64,000 nucleotides of DNA, taken from the NCBI GenBank assembly GCA_030144725.1, contig JASKMD010000025.1, positions 7,581,663-7,645,662 of the forward strand, given 5' to 3'. Made by a program: the position numbers and the translations under genes. Position 1 is the stretch's first letter; each line of letters opens with the position of its first letter. The DNA is from Haematococcus lacustris (taxonomy: Eukaryota; Chlorophyta; Chlorophyceae; Chlamydomonadales; Haematococcaceae). The notes below the pieces were generated by a model. The model was not told the DNA's origin, did not search any database, and saw only the letters and a list, made by a program, of their open reading frames with translations. This document shows, one piece after another, positions 47,918 to 57,993 of this stretch.

Positions 47918-48555
47918 GGCAGGACCCTGTAGGCGTGTGGCAGGACCCTGTGAACGTGTGTCGTAGGAACCTGTAGCCGTGCGGCAGGACCCTGTGAGAA
48001 TATGTCGTAGGACCCTGTAGCCGTGCGGCAGAACCCTGTGAGAATGTGTCGCAGGACCCTGTAGCCGTGCGGCAGAACCCTGTGAGAACGTGTCGCAGGA
48101 CCCTGTAGCCGTGCGGCAAAACCCTGTGAGAACGTGTCGCAAAACCCTGTAGCCGTGCGGCAGGACCCTGTGAGAATATGTCGCAAAACCCTGTAGCCGT
48201 GCGGCAGAACCCTGTGAGAAAGTGTCGCAGGACCCTGTAGCCGTGCGGCAAAACCCTGTGAGAAAGTGTCGCAAAACCCTGTAGCCGTGCGGCAGAACCC
48301 TGTGAGAAAGTGTCGCAGGACCCTGTAGCCGTGCGGCAAAACCCTGTGAGAACGTGTCGCAAAACCCTGTAGCCGTGCGGCAAAACCCTGTGAGAACGTG
48401 TCGCAAAACCCTGTAGCCGTGCGGCAAAACCCTGTGAGAACGTGTCGCAAAACCCTGTAGCCGTGCGGCAGAACCCTGTGAGAATGTGTCGCAGGACCCT
48501 GTAGCCGTGCGGCAGAACCCTGTGGCCCAGGACCCTGTACAGGGTCGGTAGGATC
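47918..48555 (-). repeat. 44-bp tandem array with AGGACCCTGT half-units
   Basis: About 14 units built from GACCCTGTAGCCGTGCGGCA and AACCCTGTGAGAATGTGTCG. It ends in the palindromic AGGACCCTGTACAGGGTC near 48531. Orientation is opposite to the 42.6-44.5 kb array. Confidence 0.93.
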
Positions 48556-48776
48556 CGGTACAGGGTTAGGTAACTTTTCAAATAGTTATAACATCGCAGC
48601 AACTTTGATTTTTTCAATGACAACAACGGCGATGAGTCGGCCTTTCCTGGGGCTATCTGCAGTATGCCTCCCGGGAAGAAATGACGTAGACGACTTCCGG
48701 CCTTAATCGGCGCGAGTGTGTATACTTCCGAGCATGGGTGGAGGGGCGTCGTTACATCGGTTTGGCGTGCCATGTG

Positions 48777-48915
48777 CATTGTTTTGACTGCGGCGACTGT
48801 CCCTGACTGTTTGCAGAGGCTACTGGGCCACGTCGGTCGCGGCGGTCGGTCGCGGCGAGGCCCGCATGAGCAAAACTGGCATGCATTTCAATGTCAAGAT
48901 TTGAGCCGCCTTAGC
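48777..48915 (-). repeat. Dispersed repeat shared inverted with 36195-36330
   Basis: Both contain CAAACAGTCAGGGACAGTCG, GCCGCAGT and CATGCGGGCCTCGCCGCGA (in complementary orientation). Confidence 0.7.
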
Positions 48916-49499
48916 ACTCAGCACACTGCACAATATTTAATGTTACAAGCTGCACCGCATAGCTGACAGAGTCCTCTATCCAGGGATGTGCGAATCATAA
49001 ATAGAAACCACGTGGCTGAGACGCGGCGTTGTTTTGATTACCAGGGGTCGGTTTCCGATCATTTCCAGCCAGTTTTTGAAAGTTGGGGTCGCCTGAGATC
49101 AAGGTCGATCAAGACGAAGCGCAAGCTACTGGCGCACCTCCAGCTGCGGGCTGGGGTTCACTCCCAGCTCCGCGTGATTGCCTCCTTGTTTGTGCTCAGA
49201 ATCTCCTTGACGTGCCTGGTGGGCTACCCCACCCCTGGCTTCCTCCAGCCGTGCAGCCCCCCCAAGCACTTGATGCCCCCCCCCTACCCCCACTCCCCCC
49301 GCGTGCCCCTGCCCGTGCTGGAACCCCACACACTCTTTCATCAGCACTGACTTTGCTGCCAAGCACGCACTGCCATTGAGCTTGTACTCCAGGAGCTGCT
49401 CAGGAGCCCCCTCCCCCTGCCCAGGACCCACCTGCCCAGGACCAGCCCCCTGCCCAGCACTAGCCCCCACCTGGCCCCGTCCCATCACCCCAGGGCCCC

Positions 49500-49744
49500 A
49501 AAGGGGGCAGGTGGCTGGACCGGGACACCAACGGATGCCTCAACTTACAGCGCAATGGGGAGAGCATGCAGCGCCCCATGGAGCTGTGCAGCTATTAGGG
49601 CTTGGAGGCTCTGCCCCCGTTGGCAAGGAGTACCAGCTGGGCTTCAAGCTGATCACTGACCGGCTGCCCAAGGGCGGGCCGCGGCCGCACCGGGCTGCAG
49701 AGTACTGGCGGGTCATTGATGGCCGGGCCCGCAACAATGCATAG
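49500..49744 (+). pseudogene. Fanzor/TnpB-like C-terminal relic (copy C)
   Basis: GRWLDRDTNGCLNLQRNGES, then a stop at 49602 and a frame change into VGKEYQLGFKLITDRLPKGG and DGRARNNA. DRDTNxxLN is the RuvC-III-like motif. The tail resembles the GKEYPGLGYKRLRDKPPK tail of copy B. Pro-rich DNA precedes it (49240-49500). It is a different subfamily from copies A and B. Confidence 0.5.
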
Positions 49745-49749
49745 GCCCG

Positions 49750-50720
49750 AGTAGTTTGGACAGGCATCAAGCTGTTAGTTTTGGTAAAGGGCCCATTTGT
49801 TCAGCGGGAAAAGTGCCACCGGAGTGGGAGTGGAAGTGGGAGCTGAGCAGGGGCAGTTGAAGCATGACAGCGGGCCTACCAAAGCCAAGCGAAACACAGC
49901 TCGTTGATCGAACTGCCATCCAGCCGCAGCTGCAACTTGAATGGAATAGCTGAGTGAGTTTACCCACAGTCAAACATATTGTTCCTTGTTGAATGAGTTG
50001 TGTTTGTTTGAAATGTCCCACTGGGATTGCATGATTACGTGATGTGCACTGCGATGTTAATGAGCATTTGGAGGTCTAATCTTTTGTCAAGCTCTGCGCC
50101 CTACCGGCTCCTCATTGTGCGAACAATTTGATGCGCTTGCGTTTTTCATTCGGGACATTTAGGGACTCAGCAACTGTATTGACGCAGAGTAGCCTTGCCA
50201 GGGCTCAGCATTGAGCATCCGGTCGCCATCCAACTACAGCCAACAGTTCGACGGCCGAAGGAAAGTGGGGGGGATGTAAGATCGCCATTACAACAATTGA
50301 GATTGAATGCGAAGGCACGCCAGCATCACATCATGCAGGTGATGCAGGCTAAGATTGCCTGCTGCTGTCAACGTAGTCAGGACTGAACTCAAGCGATCAT
50401 TTGCTATCAGGTGATCACTAGGCTGAAACCTTCAGTGAAGGATCCTACTCCAGCCGCCAGGGGAGAGGGCCCTAGCGCTGCAGCCCTCACACATTCCCTG
50501 CCAATAGCTACAAGAAATTATCAATGTCAAATGGAGGCCCTATTGAGGGACAAGGGAACTGAATGTTGTCAAACCGGATCTGATCTGCAGTGCATGTACA
50601 TGGTGTTGCTTCTTTCAAGCACATATACACATTGTCTTTACACACACCAAGAATGCCATGGCCCCAGATGTGGACGTCCACCACAAAGGGCTCTTGAACC
50701 AACCCCACAGTCACCATGTT
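49750..50720. other. No gene recognised; 3' flank of the SPFH gene
   Basis: Nothing coding is evident. AAATGGAGGCCCTATTGAGG near 50530 recurs as AAATGGAGGCCCTAGTGAGG near 55585. A TGTAA on the minus strand at 50638-50642 lies about 85 nt past the SPFH stop. Confidence 0.4.
50638..50642 (-). terminator. Candidate TGTAA polyadenylation signal of the SPFH gene
   Basis: TGTAA about 85 nt downstream of the stop, the expected position for a volvocalean poly(A) signal. Confidence 0.45.
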
Positions 50721-50726
50721 GCCCCA

Positions 50727-53700
50727 TCAGGCGTTACGAGGTCGAGAGCCAGCAGCTGCTGGTGCCCCAGGTAGCATCATGCCCTCTGTCGCATGCTTGG
50801 CGCCCACACTTCCCTCCACAAATGCATTTCTGCAGAATGTATACATGACACAGTTCCTACCTGGCTGTATTGACAACAAATGCATGCAAGGTTGCATGGA
50901 CATCAGTAGGTAGCATTGCACTCTACCTAGTATGATCTCCTATACCTAACTCAATCTCCTATACCAGATCGGACCACCTAAACTAGCTTGGTCTCTCATA
51001 CCTGATTTGAGCGGAGATGTCGGTCATGGCGCTTGGGTTGTGGGGCATGAAGATAGTGCTCGTCTTATTGCTCATGCCAATCTCTCGTAGGGTGTCAAAG
51101 TACTGTAAATCATGAGCACATGCAGGATGTCAACAGTGCCATAGTTTGACACAAGGCTTCTGATTTGTTCATGTCTAGCCATGTTTGTGTGAAAAACACA
51201 ACCAACACATGTGCATGTTGGGATGGTGAAAGCAAGCCATCTGCTTCCCTTACCTGGGTGATGAGCATCAGCTCCAGAACTGCAAGGCAGCAAGCAGGGA
51301 ACAGTCCTCAATGCCATGCTGCTGTCAACATGGTTGACCTTGTCAAATCCCTGGTTCCACCAAAGCTCATGCAGTAGATTTGGCATGGCTAGCTACACGT
51401 GCAGCAGGCTCACCATCCTTGCTGGACACGCCAGACATGTTGTCAAACTCTTTCACAGAATCCCGCAGGCCCACCACAATAGCTTGGCGCTGTCGGGCAA
51501 TGCCCTGTACTCCACATGCCCAAAACGCAGCATTACATGCCCAAAACGCAGGCACAGTGTGTAATGCCTTACTGCTGCAACTGATTACAACCACCGGCGT
51601 GCAGCTGCAGGCTGAGGAGATGTATGGGTACCAACTGCACCGTTGTGCTCAAGGGCAAGAACATCTGCAAGTGATTCTGTTACACACCTGGCCGTGCAGG
51701 AACCTGCATGCAGCAGAAGCAGCAGCAGCAGCAACAGCAGTGACAACCAAGACGCAGTATAGAAGCCAGTGTGCCAGGCGTCTTCCTCCCAGGGGCCAGC
51801 AGACAAGGGAGGTGGGTGGGCATTGGGGCATTGATGTTTGAGGATAGTGGTACTCACTTTGCCTCTGCCTCTGCCTCAGCAGCCTTTACCACTGCCACCT
51901 GCACAACAATGCCAACACAGTGTACAGCGGTGGCTTATCCATTTGATCAACACAGGGTCGTGCGCCATGCCCGACCAAGCGATTGGCCAGGTGGTGACAT
52001 ACCTTTTCAGCCTCCGCTCGCTCCAATGCAGCCACTCGCTGTCGCCTTGCAGCATTGATCTCATTCATGGCATCTTTGACCTGGGATAGTAAACAAACAA
52101 GAGACAGATGCTGCATCATCCTTGTCATATACGGACTTATAGAATTAGCAGACATGTGACCCAAAACAGAAGGGCAAGAGACAAGCATAGATGAGTGCCA
52201 TCGCCAAGGGTATGGTGCAGTAAGCAACAGCACCAACCTTGAGTGCAGGCTCAATGTCATTCACCAAAGCGTCTGCGGCACATTGGCAAGGCAGGACAGC
52301 ATGGCAACAGACAACAGCTGGACGACACTTGATCAAACACTGACAGCGTGCTACCCCACCACCGTAGTAGCAGCAGCCTGGCTTGCAATTCATAGTGCAA
52401 CTATATACACCCCTGAAATCACTAGGGTGGTGGACGCTTGGCTGGACGACACGTGACAATACCTGCACCATGATGATACAGGGTGATGATACACTGCCTA
52501 GAAGCAACAAGCGAAGGTGCCAGCAGAAGCCAGTACCAGTGACATGCAGCTTCAGGCGTGCAAACTGCGGGTAGTTGTTTATGTCATCTACCCCAATTGA
52601 AGTGATGTCGCATTTGCCCTGCCCACTCACGCAAGATCAAGTAGCCATAGCCTGTCATGCTCTTGGTCAGCTCTTCCTTAATGCCCTGCACCACCATAAC
52701 ATTGAGCATCGCGATGACTGGCTGATGGCTTGCTGGTTGATCAAGAGTGTGTACTTAAACCTATCAAAGTAACGGGGGTGACAACAGTGGGTTGACCAAG
52801 CTCACCTTTGCAATCTCCTCCTTCTCAAGAAAAACACAGTCCAGCTCCAGCTTAGGCACTGTGGCCCGCACCACATCAAAAATGTAGGAGGATATCTGCT
52901 GTCGGCTGTCAGTCAGCTTGTAGAAAGCATCGTACACATTCTGCAGTCTCAAAATAACAGCATGAGATGGCCCTGCATCACCACACTATAGTACCCAGCG
53001 TCCTAAACATATGCGCTGCGACACACCTCTTTCTGCACTTGGTATTGAACGCTGATGACCAGCGTGACCTGCAGCGTGTTAGAGGAGAGGTCTGTTTTAA
53101 GCATTGCATTTGCGTGTATTCGCCATAGCACGCAGGCAGGACATACAACATCTCAGCAGCCCTGCATATACAGTGATGGTCCATTCACTCACAAAGACAT
53201 TGTCTTTTGTTTTTGTTTCACATCGCACATCAAGCTGCTGCACCCTCAAGCTCAGCCCACCAGCCGAGGCCTGCAATCACAGTCGACAGTGTGTACTAGG
53301 TAATGAAGGATGCACATCGCTTAACTGACTGACTAAGGCTATACTATGCTTCATCATGTACCTGTCCACAGGGTCCGCAGATGCAATTGCAACCTGGGTT
53401 GGCGACGCTGCACGTGGGACAATCACATCAACTTGACCGCGGAACTTGCAGTCACAGTGGACCGGCAAGCATGAGGCCATGCGCCTTGCAGCCAGAATCA
53501 GGCTGTCGTGGTCGCGTGCTTACCTTGAGAACTTGCCGCACGTCTCAATGAACTGTACGGTCTCTTGCTGCATTGCAAGACATGAAAGCGGAAACAGCAA
53601 TTGCCAAAGCCACAGCGGGAATGTTGGTTGTGGAGGTCGAAACCCAGTTAGGGTACAAGTAGCCACCGGAATGCCAAGGTAGCGGAAACAGCAATTGGCT

Positions 53701-53754
53701 CGGTATGTCGCCAACACGCACCTCAGGGCATACAAAACACTGCAGGCACGACAT
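50727..53754 (-). CDS. Hypersensitive-induced-response (HIR) protein, SPFH/band 7 family (15 exons, complete)
   Basis: Membrane-associated scaffold of the stomatin/prohibitin class; plant HIRs oligomerise at the plasma membrane. Exons: 53754-53722, 53567-53524, 53484-53433, 53270-53193, 53068-53027, 52940-52806, 52685-52631, 52272-52238, 52080-52003, 51898-51858, 51703-51688, 51504-51414, 51279-51254, 51102-51002 and 50829-50727. Phases agree and the total is 930 nt (309 aa). Signature stretches: a Cys-rich MSCLQCFVC start (possible acylation; no Gly2), [80 protein letters not shown], and YFDTLREIG with [17 protein letters not shown]. Exon 11 is only 16 nt. The third exon's acceptor (GCAAG) and donor (GTTGAT) are unusual. 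Slightly longer than plant HIRs (~285-290 aa) because of its tail. Confidence 0.93.
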
Positions 53755-53849
53755 AGATGGAGCACTTGCGTAACTTGAAGCTTTTGGCACCAGCTACCGC
53801 GACAGCTCCGACACCCTTTATGCATGGAAAAACATTTTCTACACTTTGT

Positions 53850-54640
53850 CATTGTGCTTCTTTAGCGAAGATGTGGGCGCGGCGTTTTCTAAGTTGTGAC
53901 GAGCTCAGAGCGCCAGCTTGACAGGTCTTCTTCGCGTGATGTATATCACAGACTTGTAGTTGACATGATTATCTAAAGCAGATCATCAAAGCAGCTGATC
54001 ATGTCACGCGCAGATGGTGCACCTACATGTGCATAGTTTCTCAGTCCAGTCCAGGTCTTCAGTGTACAAGTACATAGTCAATCATGAGGACGTAGGTGGA
54101 CATGTGTTGCTTGGACTACTGATGAGCATCTCATCACTAGCTTTATTAATTCCTGGGCTGCTTTGACCGAACCATGGATGCCACCGAGACTACTGTCTTG
54201 TACTGGACTCCTGTCAAAGCGTGAAGCTTGTAAAGTTTAGCTAGTATAGCCCAGTTAGCTATGGTAGCTAATGATGGCTGTTGGTGTGCACGGCCACCTG
54301 GGGCCCCAAGGGGGGCTTGGGGTGGTGGCACTGTGCCAGGTGGGGGGGGCTAAGGGGGTTACCGGATAGGGAGCACCGCATGGTGCCACATGACGACAGC
54401 AAGATACAAGCAGAGCATGCACAGTACCACGAGGCGACCAGGTCCCGCTTGACACTACATGTGCCAGAGCCTTGCGCGACAGGCAGCAGGAGGATGCTAC
54501 ACCACCAGGGATCTAGCCAGATGATGCATACATGATGCAAAGCAGCAACACTGCGAACAGGCCGGTTACCCTGAACAATTGACAAGCAGTATTGTTGTCT
54601 GGCCATTGTTTCTGCGCTGATGCACTGTCAGTGTGTGTGT
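53850..54640. other. No recognisable gene
   Basis: Upstream region of the SPFH gene. Open frames are short and without domains. Confidence 0.4.
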
Positions 54641-54679
54641 GCACTGCACATGCCCCCTCCCCCCTTCTCCTGCCCTACC

Positions 54680-55375
54680 CCCAGCAGCAGCCGCTGCAAG
54701 GTGGTGTGCAGGCCCAGGGACACAGACCAGCGGCGGGGCAGGGTGGTGCTAGTGGATGAGCACCGCACCACCGGGGTCAGCTCAGCAGTGAAAGGCCAGC
54801 AGCCCTGTGAGGAGGAGCTGAACCATGAGCAACCCACCAGGCGTGCAGGCTGGAAGCCCCCAGCAGGGCAGGTGGACCTCCGCCTGCTGTGTCCAGCCTG
54901 GAGCCAACAGCGTGACCAGCCAGTGCGAGGCCTGATGTGGTGCCCGGTAGTGACCCCACGCAAGCCCCCACAGGCCCCACGCAGCAGCTAGGCAGCCACA
55001 CTGGCAGCAGCCACACAGCCTGGGCCCAGCATCCCCTCGCCAGCCAAGCGCAGCAAGCGCACCAAAGCTGAGCAGGCAGCTGAACCCACGCAGCCCACCA
55101 AGGGCAAAGGCAAGGCCCAAGGCAAGGCTGCCAAGGCAAAGCCAGCGCCACAACCAGGCAGGTGGCTGGACAGGGACTGCAATGCAGCGCTGAACATGCA
55201 GTGCATTGGGGAGAGCAGGTGGCGCCTGCTGAAGCTGTGCTAGTGCAGAGCCCAGGCAGCTCTGCCAGCCAAGGGCAAGGAGTACCCAGGCCTAGGGTAC
55301 AAGCGGCTGCGAGACAAGCCACCCAAGGCCCAGCAGCAGCAGCAGCAGCAGCAGCAGCCTGCTATGGCACAGTAG
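54680..55375 (+). pseudogene. Fanzor/TnpB-like C-terminal half (copy B)
   Basis: Reads RCKVVCRPRDTDQRRGRVVL, VDEHRTTGVSSAVKGQQPCE, then DLRLLCPAWSQQRDQPVRGL, MWCPVV, a Pro/Ala insert with KRSKRTKAE, GRWLDRDCNAALNM, and a tail YPGLGYKRLRDKPP with poly-Gln. The VDE-RTT block corresponds to the region just before the TnpB/Fanzor zinc finger, and DRDCNAALN to RuvC-III. In-frame stops at 54991 and after LLKLC near 55243 break it. Most zinc cysteines are substituted. N-terminal domains and RuvC-I are missing. Family assignment rests on motif order. Confidence 0.62.
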
Positions 55376-55528
55376 TGTGTGCCCCCTTCTTGAGCTGCTA
55401 TCAGCTTATCAGCGCATGTTTTGTCATGCCAACTCTACACTATAGCCCTCACGGTCAGGCAATAGTGTAGGTGGTAGGCACTCATGCACCATGTCCATGT
55501 GCATTGGGTGTACTCCACACAGCCCATC

Positions 55529-55586
55529 AACACCATTTGAGTAGCCCCGCTAATGGCCACTAGTGGTCCCTAGTGGTCCGGCTCAA
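55529..55586. other. Hairpin with 9-bp stem downstream of the Fanzor-like relic
   Basis: CCATTTGAG and CTCAAATGG are perfect inverted repeats about 40 nt apart, with an inner CCACTAGTGG palindrome. It could be the end of the Fanzor-bearing unit. Confidence 0.4.
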
Positions 55587-56134
55587 ATGGAGGCCCTAGT
55601 GAGGGACAAGGGGGCTGTTTGTGTAGCTTGTTGTGGGATGGCAGCCAACACAGCCGCCTTCCTTGTCCTTCCTTGTCAGCAACGTGGAGCTTGTCCAGCA
55701 GTCTTTTCAGCATGCTATGTTGCGACAGCACCCGCTGCAGGGGACTGGCCATGTTGCATGCATCCACAACCTAGTTGAGATGCATTCAGCGTTAGCCGTC
55801 TCTAGGAGGCAGAATGACAGCGTGCATGAACCGTGGCATGTTACAACTAAAGAGTGAAGGTATTGCAGCAACGGCAATATGCATTGCCATGCCATGATGA
55901 CGATATCACAGCCCTACCAGAAGTGTGCCACAATGCCAGCGGCACCTATTGCAGCCAATGCCACAGACAGGCAGCATGCCACTAGCTACCACAAGCATAG
56001 CATAGACGCTGCAGCCCTGCACCAAGCACTATGTCGGCTCTTATCTTGCGACAAATCAGACATTGGCAAGCTGTCTAGCACATGACCACCCTCCTGGAAA
56101 TGGACTGTACATCGAAGAGGAGTCAAGAAAAGAG

Positions 56135-56207
56135 TGGAGCTTGAGGGTATCGATTCCCCTACCTCCCGCATGCTAAGCGGGCGCTCTACCATGTGAGCTA
56201 AAGCCCC
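56135..56207 (-). tRNA. tRNA-Ala (AGC), second copy
   Basis: Same acceptor, D arm and anticodon arm as 28391-28463, including G3:U70. One change in the T stem (GGGGA versus GGGGG) creates an A:C mismatch at the end of the stem, so it could be weakened or a pseudogene in the making. It lies in the inverted duplicate unit. Confidence 0.85.
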
Positions 56208-56410
56208 AGATTGTCTTAATTGATGCGTGTCAGTGTGTCTTACATGTTTATGTCAAGTACTGGAGCCTATGGCAACTCCAATTTTGTGGTTGCTGCTGGC
56301 AAAGCAGCCAAATAGAAGCAGAGTAGCGCAGTCATTACCACCGCTCTCAAGTACGGCAACCATCGTCGTGCGCCATCTGTCAGCACGTGTGCCCAACAAT
56401 GGCGACTTGC

Positions 56411-56535
56411 TCAATCTCGATTTGGATCCAAGATGTCGGGATCTCCGGCATCCACCAGGAAGGCGCCTTCTAACGCCCGGCGTTGTTCTGCCAACAACAC
56501 GTTGGCCACGAGGTCCGCGTACGACCCCACCGCAC
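56411..56535 (-). CDS. Terminal exon of an unidentified protein (copy 3 of 3)
   Basis: Same reading frame as 28046-28170 (VGSYADLVANVLLAEQRRAL ... DILDPNRD, stop), with one D-to-N change in the acidic tail. The preservation of the frame suggests recent duplication or constraint. Confidence 0.5.
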
Positions 56536-57289
56536 CTACGCACGAAACATAGCAAAGCATACCCTGTCACTGCAGGCTCAACGCTGTGACCCAAAGCCTT
56601 CCGAATGCCCGTACAATACCTACCTACCTTGCGCCCTTCACCTCAACTGTGGCAAAAGTTTCCTTATATTGTAAATACAACGAACATATGTAGTATACAA
56701 AAGCAGCACAAATTACGAAGGGTATCGCTCGTGGGCGGTGCAAACTAGGATTCATGTTGAGTCACACCTCCCTTGTGCTGCTATGCTATGTGGTATGTGA
56801 CTCACTGTTGTTTCCTGGGTCTGCCTCCAGCCAGGCCTGGTAGTCTCTTAAGAGCGAGCAGCCACGGGAGGACTGACCCACATGCAGCAACTGCATTGCC
56901 AGGTCTCGCACCTGCCAGCAGGTGGCAGCAACAAGCAGCTATGCTATTGGCTTTGCCGAGCCTGTCATTTGTTCGCATGACTCCTTAGCAACATGCGACT
57001 ACATCATCATCAGTTGCCTGTCAGCGTTGCTGCAAGCATTGCTGCAAGAATCACTTAGACAGTCGACTATATGTACCCTTCGCCCCAACTGCGGCAAATG
57101 TTTCCTCAGTAATAGTTATCACGTGCTGAAGCACATGGAGTGAACTACATGTGGCTGTTGAGCAGTTCAGGTGGTCAAAGCAGCAGTTGCAGCAGCAGCA
57201 GCAGCAGTAGCGGCAGCAGTAGCAGCGGCAGTAGGAGCAGCCCTCCCACCTCCATCCCACCCACCCCTGCCCTGTACCTGCACATGGTA

Positions 57290-57430
57290 CTCCCAGCTGG
57301 ATTTGTCCATGACAGCCGCCACCTGCACGGCCCGCTCGCTGGCCAGCAGAGCCAGCTCCACATTGCCAAACGGGCGTCCAGTGGCCTGCGCTTCCACCAC
57401 ACCATGAAAGGACCAGGACACGCCAGGGCA
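57290..57430 (-). CDS. Exon candidate of an unidentified minus-strand gene
   Basis: Open stretch FHGVVEAQATGRPFGNVELA, LLASERAVQVAAVMDKSSWE, YHVQVQG, followed by a donor-like GGTGGG and an Ala-repeat region. Composition is strongly protein-like. It may belong to the same gene as the exons at 59.9-63.6 kb. Confidence 0.4.
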
Positions 57431-57729
57431 AGCTTGTCAGCAGGACCAACCATGGTAGGCGGCAGTGGGAGCGTGAAGAGCAACGACACAGGCAGCCTTG
57501 AGGGACGGAGCTGCCACAGCCCTCCACCCTCATTCCCTCAAAGATGCACCATCACGGGCAACATCAGGTTCATAGTGTGGCATTGAGGTGCATAATGTGG
57601 TGAATGTGGTGATGTTGGCCGCGGCTATGATTTGACATGATCTGCTGAACCAAAGGAGTTCCAAGGGTGTGGCCAAGCGTGCAGTAGGCCTCGCGTCAGC
57701 ATTCCAGTATGCATCCTTTCAGGATCCGT

Positions 57730-57910
57730 AGCCACCAGCAGCTCCATGTGCGGGAACACCACAGCTCCCCATACCACACCACAGCGGCACACTCAGCAGC
57801 AGCGTGCAGCAGGCCTGCTAGCTGCCCTCCTTCCGGGTCCTCTTGCAGCTGCAGCTGGGAACAGAGCTGTGCCGGCAATTCACTGATGGGCCTAAGGTGC
57901 AGCTGAGAAC
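57730..57910 (-). CDS. Exon candidate with a duplicated counterpart at 59.74-59.80 kb
   Basis: QLHLRPISELPAQLCSQLQL, QEDPEGGQLAGLLHAAAECA, AVVW, then in a neighbouring frame VFPHMELLVATDPERM. The AECAAV and GTGTTCCCGCA segments recur at 59740-59800, so part of this gene has been duplicated around the hAT insertion at 57994. Confidence 0.4.
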
Positions 57911-57993
57911 AAAAAGCTGCCTGCACCTGCACCTGGTCACCTCCAGGTCACCTCCACCGCCCTGTGTGCTACCACCTGCTGCCTACTACGCAC

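Larger units (their letters stand above)
54700..56650. repeat. Segmental unit duplicated inverted at 27.93-29.48 kb
   Basis: On the minus strand: terminal exon, tRNA-Ala, conserved spacer, then the Fanzor-like relic on the opposite strand, the same order as at 28-29.4 kb. Confidence 0.75.

Noticed and set aside
47918..48555. CRISPR-like spacing of repeats
   Set aside because: Both half-units are repeated with no unique spacers, and the context is eukaryotic. It is an ordinary tandem array.
50090..50103. GCGCCCTA near 50096 and TAGGGCGCAG near 31651 as a pair of hAT ends
   Set aside because: The adjacent 8-mers differ (CCGGCTCC versus GTCAACGC) and the distance is implausible.
52145..52630. 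161-codon minus-strand ORF within the HIR gene
   Set aside because: It spans introns 7 and 8 of the HIR gene; only the short exon parts match HIR.
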